From: Trachythela sp. YZ-2020
Taxonomy: Eukaryota > Cnidaria > Anthozoa > Malacalcyonacea > Clavulariidae
Length of the DNA: 64,000 bases
NCBI GenBank assembly: GCA_016169945.1
Contig: JADLSH010000199.1
Coordinates: 372,001 to 436,000 of the forward strand
Direction of reading: 5' to 3'
In this document: in pieces, positions 1 to 12,000 of the stretch
Position numbering within the stretch: the stretch's first letter is position 1
Layout: each line of letters starts with the position of its first letter
Notes under the pieces: generated by a model
Databases searched by the model: none
The model's input: the letters and a program-made list of their open reading frames with translations, nothing else
Told to the model about the DNA's origin: nothing
Position numbers and translations under genes: made by a program

Positions 1-92
1 TGGGTTAGGATAATACAAATTAAGAAAGTAATGTCACAATTGTTGTAAAAATAAATAATGTAGGCTAAGTACATAAGATAGCTATAGGTAAG

Positions 93-3000
93 CTAGATAC
101 TTGAAGTAATCGGTAACTGAAAAGCCCCAACGGGGAGTGAGCTGAATAATGTATAATAATAATTGTATAATATGTTTGAATATTTTATAAAAAATCTACA
201 TGACTCATCCTTGCCCAAATCCTTGCACTTGTATGTAAGTTTCAGTAAGCGTTACAGGGCAGCAGATGATGATCAACTTTAAAAATGTTGATACTTTAAA
301 GGAGAATGAAAATTAAACTACATTTCTCAATTCTATTTATTTACCCCCAAATACAAGACTACTACATATAATGAAAATAATTAACATTATTTTCTCACTC
401 TGATAACTGCAGGTTGACCACCATCTGCTGCACGATAGTGCTTAGTAAAACACACCAAATACGAGACTACTACATATTATGCAGCATAGTTATATAATGC
501 TTTACCCAATTAAACCCAGGAAAAAGGCCCTGGGACCGAGCTTGTTACCTAGACGGGTAATAAAATGCACTGTAAGCTAAAGCTGGGCCCACAATCCCTA
601 GTATTTGTCCAGCGGATGTTCTACAGTAAAATAACATTAATGTAAATACAGGAGCCAATACTGCTAGAGCCAGTTCCTCGCTCGGAGTTATAGATTGGTG
701 CCAGAATGCTGAGAGAATGACGAGAAAGACTAGGAACGAACCAATGACAATAGATACCTCCAGAATAAAAGCTAAGGAAATAAATAGAATATATTTATAC
801 TGGATAGCTCTATCAGTTCTAAACTGTTCTCCTTAGAGGTCCAGCAACAGTCATCCCTTATTGATCCAGTGTTACTACAGGAGGAAACCTAAACTAAAGT
901 AGCTTTATTTATTCTGGATAACCCTATCAGTTCTAAACTGTTCTTCCTAGAGGTCCAGTAAGGATCATCCCTTATTGATTCAGTGTTACTACAGGAGGAA
1001 ACCTAAACTAAACTAACTTTATTTATACTGGATAGCTCTATCAGTTCTAAACTGTTCTCCCTAGAGGTCCAGTAAGGATCATCTCTCATTGATCCAGTGT
1101 TACTACAGGAAGAAACCTGCAATGTTTGGTAGAGTCAAACTGGAAGCACTCTTCTCACATGCGACTGAGGTGAAATTATAATCATACAACTGCATATTGC
1201 AGGAAATCCCGGTCACAGAAGTGAAAGGAACATACACTAAGCCACTAACCACTGTACAACTTCCCTACTCAGTATTCAACTCACCTACAGCGATCCAAAA
1301 GCTCCATTTACCCCATGGTAGTTGTTGGATTACCCTGTAGTAAAGAATAGAACCCAGGACTACAGCGAAGAGAACTTGCTTTACAACATGCTCTCTCTTT
1401 CCAATCTTCAGAATTCTTTCCAATCTTTGTATTCTCAACATCAATAATAGTCCACAGATAGGCACAAGCTAAATAAGAAGAAAAATATGCACAAATGTAG
1501 GTGGAGTTATCAACCTGCAGTTATCAGAGAGAGAAAATAATGTTAATTCTTTTCATTATACAGGGTGACCCAAAAAAAATATATGCCCCCCATCATATTT
1601 TGTGGTATTACTTTGTTAGGACTGGATTGAATAACTAACGTATCATGCCAATTAATTGGTATTTGTCTGATCAAAATAACTAACCTTTTGCCTTCTAGAA
1701 TCACTTAAGGTGGCGACACCAATATTGCAACTTGTCCAAATTATGGAAATTAGGTTAACCCTATTTCGAAACTTTTAGAACGGATTTTTAAAGGAAATGG
1801 CTACCTCTCTACTCTGAAACTCATAATTTGTTGTCGCTAACATCGAGAATTCATTAACTGTAAAAACTAATGAAGAATGAGGAAAATGCACTGAATTTGC
1901 TGTTTTGAGACAAAATGAATGGAAAACAGCAAATTCTGGGCATTTCCCCCAACTTACCAGGGGTTTTGACTCCTTTTTACTAATTTTTACATAACCACAA
2001 ATAATCGGTTTTAGAGATGATAAGTAGGTATTATCTTTAAAAATCCTCCTAAAAATAATGAAATACTTTTAACCAAATTTTCATAATTTGGACGGGATGC
2101 AAAATTGGTGTCGCCACCTTAAGTGATTCTAGAAGGCAAATGGTTGGTTATTTTGATCAGTCAAATATCAATGTATTGGCATGATATAATAGTTATTCCA
2201 TCCAATATAAAAACCTGAAACATCCATTAAAGCTAACATAGTAATTCTACAAAATGTAGTGGGGGCATTTCTTGGGGACACCCTGTAAATGTAGTAGTCT
2301 TGTCGGGGTTTCACTGACACTAAGCACTATCGTTGCAACAGATGGTGGCCAACCAGCAGTTATCAGAGTGAGAAAATAATGTAGAAGTCTTGTATCTGGT
2401 GGGAAAGAAATACAATTTAGAGATTTAGTTTTAATTTTCTTCCTTCTATAAATGTCAACAGTTCTCAAGTTGACCACCATCTGCTGCCCAATAACTTGCT
2501 GAAACCCATGAACTTTTCAAAGTATATATTCTTACCAGAATATCGTAATAATACTTGGGCGAAAATGCCAAGCCACTGAGAAAAACCAGAAGAACTGAAA
2601 TATTACGAGACACACTTGGAAATATAGAATCCTTCTTGTTCTAGTAAAAAAGAAAAGAAAAAGGTGTAAATCTCGAAGTGTGTTTAATCTAACAAACCAG
2701 GACAGAATATTGTAGAATACTACCTACACTGGAACCCCACGTTTGAGATAACTTTTTCAGGTAGTTCAGACACAAACCACGGCAGCTTATTGTAGAATAC
2801 TACCTACACCGGACCTCCTCGTTTGAGATATCTTTTTCAGGTAGTTCAGACACAAACCATGACAGCTTATTGCAGAATACTACCTACACTAGCTGGACCT
2901 CCTCGTTTGAGATATCTTTTTCAGGTAGTTCAGACACAAACAACGAGAGCTTATTGTAGAATACCACCTACACTGGACCACCACGTTGGAGATATCTTTT

Positions 3001-6000
3001 TCAGGTAGTTCAGACACAAACCACGGTAGCTTATTGTAGAATACTACCTACACTAGACTCCCACGTTCGAGATAACTTTTTCAGGTAGTTCAGACACAAA
3101 CAACGACAGATTATTGTAGAATACTACCTACACTGGACCACCACGTTGGAGATATCTTTTTCAGGTAGTTCAGACACAAACCACGACAGCTTATTGCAGA
3201 ATACTACCTACACTGGACCTCCTCGTTTGAGATATCTTTTTCAGGTAGTTCAGACACAAACCACGCCAGCTTATTGCAGAATACTACCTACACTGGACCT
3301 CCACGTTTGACATATCTTTTTCAGGTAGTTCAGACACAAACCATGGCGGCTTATTACACCTCTACAACAGTCCATTGTACTCACCACAGATGTCTGCAGC
3401 TCAGATTGAGGTTGTCCCTGAATGATTATTATAAGATGAAGAAAGACCTGATATAAGACACTGGGTGGAATCTCGCCTTGAAAAAAGATTATTAAACGAA
3501 TTTGAGTTTACGAAGACTCTTACATACACTGCATGCGCCAATGATACATACTTTGCAAAAAATTGATACGTATTTTCTGAGTAATTTCTCCAGCTACTGA
3601 TAAAACTGAAACAGCGAGGAAAACAATATATCTATATGTGAGAAAAACATTATCAGCAATAATTAACAAAGGCAGTCAGAAAGACAAATAGCCAATTAGG
3701 TAGCTACACTGTATATTTCGATATTGAACGAGTTGGCAGGATTTATACTAGAGACGGGTGATTCGTCTGGACGAACTTGGGCATAGAAAAGATAGTTCGT
3801 CTGATAATTCGTCTGTGGATAAACACAGCAAACAGACGGTTATCCATCCAGGCGAATAACACGAATTATCTGTGTAGCTCTTCCGCAGTCCGCGGCACAG
3901 ACTGCAACCTTGTGTGCATAGTTCATCTTGACGGATGATCTGTCTATGTGTGTAATTACGGCATTAGACGAACTATCAGGAAAATATCAGACATGATTTG
4001 TTCCCAGAATCATTGTCAGTATAGATCACGCTATTCCAGCTAGTTCGTCTGGATAGTTTGTCTTGACGGATGATCCGTCTATGTGTATAAATACGGCATT
4101 AGACGAACTATCAGGAAAATATCAGACATGATTTGTTCCCAGAATCATTGTCAGTATAGATCACGCTATTCCAGCTAGTTCGTCTGGATAGTTTGTCTTG
4201 ACGGATGATCCGTCTATGTGTATAAATACGGCATTAGACGAACTATCAGGAAAATATCAGACATGATTTGTTCCCAGAATCATTGTCAGTATAGATCACG
4301 CTATTCCAGCTAGTTCGTCTGGATAGTTTGTCTTGACGGATGATCCGTCTATGTGTATAAATACGACATTAGACAAACTATCAGGAAAATATCAGACATG
4401 ATTTGTTCCAAGAACCATTGCCAGTATAGATCACGCTATTCCAGCTAGTTCGTCTGGATAGTTTGTCTTGACGGATGATCCGTCTATGTGTATAAATACG
4501 ACATTAGACAAACTATCAGGAAAATATCAGACATGATTTGTTCCCAGAATCATTGTCAGTATAGATCGCACTATTCCAGCTAGTTCGTCTGGATAGTTTG
4601 TCTTGACGGATGATCCGTCTATGTGTATAAATACGACATTAGACGAACTATCAGGAAAATATCAGACATGATTTGTTCCAAGAACCATTGCCAGTATAGA
4701 TCACGCTATTCTAGCTAGTTCATCTGGATAGTTCATCTTGACGGATGATCTGTCTATGTGTATAATTACGGCATTAGACGAACTATCAGGAAAATATCAG
4801 ACATGATTTGTTCCCAGAATCATTGCCAGTATAGATCACGCTATTCTAACTAGTTCGTCTTGGTAGTTCGTCTTGTGTTTACACTAAGACTGATAAGGCA
4901 GATTAAGACGGATTATGCATCTTGATACATGATTCGTCTCTAGTATAGATCAGGCCATTTACTCAACAATAAACCTTGATAGTATAAAATAGTTAAAAGT
5001 GTAAGAAGCATTACAATTTAACGCTGGTGTTGAGAGATGATCCTTTGCTAGCCAATAGCAGAGAGTTTGTAGTAATTGTCGCAGAGATCATATAAGGGAT
5101 AGACAGGAATGATGAGGGTAATTTGGGATAGGGTAGGCCCTACAAAGAACAAAAAGATCAGAAATTATTTCAGCTAGGTTTCACTAAGCACCATCGTGCA
5201 GCAGATGCCAGATGGTGGTCAACCTGCAGTTATCAGAGTGGGAAAATAATGTTTAATCTTTTCATTAGATGTGAAAGTCTTGCATTTGATGGAAAATATA
5301 TAGAATTGAAAGATGTAGTCAATGTTCGTGAAATTGACCACCATGTGTAGCACAATATAAATCACTGAACTTAAATCGACCAATACTGCAGGGTCAGTCA
5401 GACTTACCCAATGCGCGATATAAAGGCCAAGTGGTGCCCCAATGCAGATAGACGTCATGTTCATTTTCAGTGAAGTCATTTCTTTGAGAGGTAACAACTT
5501 TAACAACAGCAACATAATGAGAGCAAGTGACACCAACATAGACCAGGGTAAAATAATATACCTAAAGAATTTTCGTTTTCTTCTCGTTAAAGACGTCCTT
5601 CTAACGTTACCAATGAATTTATCATCCAAATATCATTATATACTCACTCAGCGAAGATCACAGCCCACGTGTCATAAAATATTTCACGGAAAAACAATTT
5701 TGGTACGTGCATGAAGATCTAAAGAAATTAGAAATAGGTCAAATTTATACTGGATAGCTCTACAAGTTCTAAACTGTTCTCCCTAGAGGTCCAGTAAGGA
5801 TCATCTCTTATTGACCCAGTGTTATTACAGGAGGAAACCTAAACTAAACTAACTTTATTTATACTGGATATCTCTACCAGTTCTAAACTGTTCTACCTAG
5901 AGGTGGAGTGAGGATCATCTCTTATTGATCGATCCAGTGTTACTACAGCAGGAAACCTACACTAAACTAACTTTATTTATACTGGATAGCTCTACCAGTT

Positions 6001-9000
6001 CTAAACTGTTCTACCTAGAGGTGGAGCAAGGATCATCTCTTATTGATCCAGTGTTGCTACAGGAGGAAACCTAAATTAAACTAACTTTATTTATACTGGA
6101 TAACTCTATCAGTTCTAAACTGTTCTCCCTAGAGGTCCAGTAAGAGTAATCTCATATTGATCCAGTGTTACTACAGGAGGAAACTTAAACTAAACTAACT
6201 TTATTTATGCTGGATAGTTCTTTCAGTTCTAAACTGTTCTTCGTAAAAGTCGAGTAAGTGTCATCCCTTATTGCTCCAGTGTTACTACAGGAGGAAATCT
6301 AAACTAAACTAAACTAAACTAACGTAATTTATACTGGATTTAACTCTGTGTTTGCATCAATATGTTTTACTCACCTCAATAATATTGAAATACGGTTGAA
6401 GGATAGTAAAAAGAACTCCAATAAATACCACAAGAATACTTTGTTTCTTCAGAGCTTGCTCCTCTGAATGAAGAAATGCTAGCTTGGCAAAGCAAGCTCC
6501 AGTCAGGATAAGAATTAAACCTAAAATGTAAACACATTTTAACTTTTAAAGTCAAGGAAAGAACAATGTTGCAATGGGTGTTGTTGTCACAGTGGTTAGT
6601 GCATGTGTCTTTCACCTCTGGGACTGGAGTTTGATTCCTGCAATATGTTCCTATTCCCTCTTATCCCTTCTTATCTCCTCTCCTCCGCTCCCAATTTCCC
6701 TTCCGATCCCCTCTCCTCCCTCCAAAAGAAAAAGAAGGCCTGATACTCAGGTTATGAAATATGCAATTGTCTGATTATAATTTCATCTTAGTCGCATGTG
6801 AGAAGAGTGCTTCCATTTTGACTCTACCAAATACTGCATGTTTTCGCCAGTTACTCGGGATGATCCTTACTTGACCTCCTACAGTATAAAAGTTATTTTA
6901 TGTACAAAAACTTACCAACAATATCGGCAGATGAAGAATCGTTATTCGTCAGAACAACACACAATGTCCGCAGAAATGTAGTGGATAGTAAAATCAAGGA
7001 CACAAACAGGATACAGGTGTAGCCTAAAACCTTTTAACGGAAAAGAAAACGAAATGTAAAGTGTCGTTTAAAATGTCGACGTTTCGAGCGAAGCACTTCG
7101 TCTAGAAGATAGCAGAGAAGAGGAAACGCCGAAGTATTCTTTAACTTTTAATGCATGTAGTTACTATACCTTATTCCTGTCAAGGTGCTTGTCATGTTCA
7201 AACAACAAAATGTTGGTGAGAGTAGCACAAACACTGAATCCACCAAAGGCAACAAGTAATGCCGTCGTTGCTTCCATCTTCATGTTTAATGACGTAAATA
7301 TGAAAAACAGTTTAGTACCATGAAGCGAAATACATATCACGGCTGAGGCTTTGTTTAGACGTCGAACTTCGAATAGTCTAGAAGAACAATACAACATCAA
7401 TAGGTGCTTTCACGTTACGTCATCGTGGCCATGCAGGGCATATTTTAAGTAAATTGCCAAGCCAATAGTATTTCAATGTTTTAACTAAAACTTTAAAAAT
7501 GTCTAACTATATAAGCCATAAAACAATATTTCGTTAAACACAGACAAATCATTTACTCTGTAAACGACCCAATGTATAAAGGACCCAGGGAGTGGGGGGC
7601 CAATTTTGTGTGAGTGGGGGGCCATCAAGAGGGCCTGGGGGGCCAAGTGCCCCCCAGTATATATGTTAAAATATGCCTTGTGGCCATGTTGGATGAACTT
7701 GACAAAGGATTTTCCTTGTTTGCAATCAGTTTGCAATTCAAATCTCATTCAATGGCGAAAATCTCTTTGTTCTTCGAATCCTTGAGGGTTGAATGGTTAC
7801 AAACATTGGGCACTATCATGCAGTAGATGGTGGGAAAATAATGTTAATTCTTTTCATTATATGTAGTAGTCTTGTATTTGGTGGCAAATAGGATGTAGTT
7901 TAGTTTTCTTGCTCTTAGAAACCTAACTGAACTATCAAAAAGCCATCGCTTTAGATCAGGACTTAATATTCAATTTAAGCACAAGTACCTTTGCACCAAA
8001 TATAGAACAAAGACACTCGTTAAGATCATCAGATATGGCGAATAAGCCTCACTGTCCATCATCACCACCTCCAGAACAACGAAACCTGAAACATAAAAAT
8101 TATTGATCCAGTGTTACTACAGGAGGAAACCTAAAGTCCTAAACTAACCTAACTTTATTTATACTTGATAGCTCTTCGTCTGAGTTCTAAACTATTCTTC
8201 CTGGAGGTTCAGTAAAGGCCTTCTGTTATTGATCCAGTGTTACTACAGGAGGAAACCTAAACTAAACTAACTTTATTTATACTAGATAGCTCTATAGTTC
8301 TAAACTGTTCCTCCTAAAGGCTCAGTAAGGGCCATCCCTTATTAGCTCAGTATTACTACAAAAGGAAACGGGGGTACCCGAAGAAAACCTGCGGTGTTTG
8401 GTAAAGTCAAACTGGAAGTACTCTTCTTACATGCGACTGAGGTGAAATTATTATCAGACAACTGCATATTGCAGGAATAAAACGCAGTCATAGAGGTGAA
8501 AGACACATGCACTAACCACTGTGTCACCAACACTCACTACGTACATACTCCACTGATTATCAACTATCATGTATGTTTATTGTATACACTCACCAAAGGT
8601 GTGCAGAAGTAAAATGTGGTTCAACCATGACCTGTAGCGGACACTGAGAGAGACAGCCACAGCCACGACTGAAAGAATGCCAAGCAATAAAATCAAGAGC
8701 TCGACTGTAAAAAGTGACAATCTGATCGCACTTCCCATTGAAAAACTGGAGCAATGTTAAAGATAAATAAGAATATGTAGGCCTACGTTATTAGGGAATA
8801 TTGCCAGTATCACTAAAATCATGTAGGCTCTCGCGACTTAGTTAAGTATATTGTTATATCATGCAGTAGAGGTAGCAGTTCGAATACATACAAAAGGATA
8901 CACTAAATTCCAAGGTAATGTAGTGAACCAGGCGAGGTAGGAAATCAGAAGTAATCCGCAGCTGACAGATGACAACTGGAATGAAACAAACACAGCAACA

Positions 9001-12000
9001 TCGTAATGTATAATGCTCGTTATATAAATATTTCATGCGAGACTTACGATTTTTGAGTATCTGTATTTGACCACAACAAACAATGTTGTACTGCATAGTA
9101 AGATTATAGCCAGGAAGACTGCATTCATTCCATCAACTACGCCATGTATATATGCAAGTATGGCACCAAGAATCTATTAAGAATTAGTAGAATCATACTA
9201 GTATACTATTGCAAATGCTGTAATTTGATTGGCTACGCTACTCGCTATCTAATTGTCGATAGATAGCGAGTAGCGAAACAGCCATCTCCTCGGCGCGATT
9301 TTTAACGAATTTATTTCAATAAATTATGAAAAACGTTTTGAAATACTGTTTTCTTGCTGGTTTCTACTAAAACAATTAGATTATTCGCTCTCGATTTCTA
9401 TGAGATGATAGTTCATTCGGGCTTCGCCCTCATCAACTTTCACCTCATAGAAATCTTGAGCTCATAATCTAATTGTTAAATAGAGATTATTGTATATCTT
9501 TTTATTCATATGACAGTGGTTAGCTAAGATGAAGTAAACATAATGTTTGCCTCATGCAGTCGCATGTGAGAAGAATGCTTCCAGTTTGACTTTCCCAAAC
9601 ACCACAGGTTTTCTCCAAGTACTCCAGATTCCTTCTGTAGTAACACTAACAAAGGATGGCTCTTACTCGACCTCTAGGCAGAACAGTTAATGTTGACAGA
9701 GTTAACAAAATTAGCAATTCTTTACCAGTGACAAACAGCCAGTAACGACTTGAAAAATCTGCCACTGTGAGTTTCTAATGTCTAGAATGGGATAAAGATA
9801 ATGAATGTAAGCATCCCCTGGTAGGAGAATGCCCAATAATGTACATGTAGGCGGACAGTAGGGGGAGGGGGGGAGAGCTAAAGTCTTACCTGCCATGTCT
9901 CTAAGATCAGTTGTGTCAAGAAACGTGACAAGAAATAGCGGAACACAGGCACAAAATAACGCAGAAATCTATGAAAAAATGAATTAAATTAAATTACAGA
10001 GAGCGAAGGTACATCGCCTGGAAGTTAGTGAGACTAGCTATATATAGTAGCTTTCGCTGGAAACTTCTATCTTTTACATGTAGATGTGAGCGAAACGTCG
10101 ACAGTTACTCTCGATTTCACCTTGCTTTTGAAAACTGACTTCGAAAGTTCATTCCAAAGTTCAGAATTCCAAAGTTGGTTTCCGATGTTCGATCCAAATT
10201 AAGTTTGTTTACAAATTCAAACGTTGTGAACTTTGTGGAATAAACGTTGTGGAATAAAATTTCCAAGTTACAAACAAACATTCGAAGTCAGTTTTCAAAA
10301 GGAAGCTGGTTTCCTTTGGTAACTGTCGTGAACAAGGCATGTTCGACGATGTGAAATAGTCTGCATCTGTCTTGCCGTCTGTGTGCTCTATGCAAATCAG
10401 TCTTTTATAATGATTGCAGGGAAATATTGGCATTCTATCACATCGGTCACCTTGATGCGTTGCCAGGTTTTATTGAGTAATACTACCAACACTAGACTCC
10501 GTACTATATTACTCACCCACGAAGCATAATGTAGAAGATTGAAGAAATTGACAAGACAGTAGACAAAACTTGGAGAAAATATGAAGTTAAACAAAGCTAA
10601 CATCTTTTCAGGTTGACCAAGCACTTGATCTGAAGAAAACAGATCATTATTGAATATACGTGAACTGATAAAAACTACTGTGAACAACTGATCTGACAAC
10701 TAGGACTGGATAGTGCATCTGCTATGCATAAATGAAGCCAATGGCGGCCATATTGGTGTGCCCATCTCAAATCTATTGTGTTTAAAGAGGTTATAACAGT
10801 TTCTAGTTACTGGTGGGAAAGGACACGTATTATCTACATAAGAATTGATCATCAGTGGCCTCTCTTTCTTCCCAACTTTTCCGGTGAATAACTAATGAGG
10901 TCACATCAATATGGCCGCCATAAGCCTCATTATGTGGTGTTTAAAACGTTCTATAACTCATTAGAAGAGATGTTGGAACCTATATTTCTCAAGTTACATA
11001 GGAAAATATATTTGCTTCATAGTATAACTAATTTAAACAGCTAACGATTTGACTAGTCAAGAATTTGACAGATTTAAAAATCTGATCTCATTAAAAATAT
11101 TCTGGCTTCAAAATTGCTCCATTGAATTCAATAGGATGCTCTATCCAGTTCTAGTTTTCAGATCAGTGGGACAAACGGGAAGTCAGCACCATATTGTTGT
11201 CTTGATATCACGGGCATATAAGCGTACATAAATTCACTCAAGTTTTTCGTTGAATTTCTCTTTAAATCCTGGTTCGTTTAAGAAGTTATACCATTGTTTC
11301 AATTCACTATAGCAAGAGCTACTCTGTGTAGAAACCTACCACTTTTTGTTGTAAAACTCGGCTTTAGTTTCGGATCCAAAAACGTATGACACATCGGAAA
11401 TCTAAAATAATATTTCATTGTTGATCAATGTGTATGTACAAAATAACGATGTACCAAATTCGTTGTACAATTACACACAAGTCGACTGACTCACCCAATA
11501 GCAATGATTAAATAGGGAGCGAGATGAACACCAAACGCTAGGGAGATTAACCACATTAAGATCAACACACAACACGGAGGATACAGCATAAATAGAAAAT
11601 ATTCCACGTTCTACAGGGAATAATGTAAATGAATACTGTTTAAAGAGGCAGAACTAAAGTTAATTTAACTATTTGCCTTCTGTCTAAAAGCCTGAGATTT
11701 GATTGCTGAGGAAAAATAAACAACGAAACTTAAAACTCACTGCACAAAAAGCAACTTCATCTCTGCGAAATACTTCGAACTGCAGCAAGCCTAAACCACC
11801 TGAAGAATAAGAAAGGTCTTATAGATAAAAGTCAGAAACAAAAACTAGAACTTTGAAGTTTATTTCTTCACACATTTATCATCATTACCAACCTGTGAGC
11901 ACGATGAACACGTTGTAGACGAGTAGAAATATTACATTGAAGACAGACTGCCTGAAAATGACAAGGCTGTGTAAATGTATTTATAATTCTTAACAAAACT

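Noticed and set aside
2823..3456. Open frames in the 80-bp array (LFQVVQTQT repeats)
   Set aside because: A by-product of a tandem repeat read in one frame; the unit length of 80 is not a multiple of 3.
3931..4875. Regular repeats looking like a CRISPR array
   Set aside because: The full 135-bp unit is repeated with no unique spacers, in a eukaryotic intron within a transposon.
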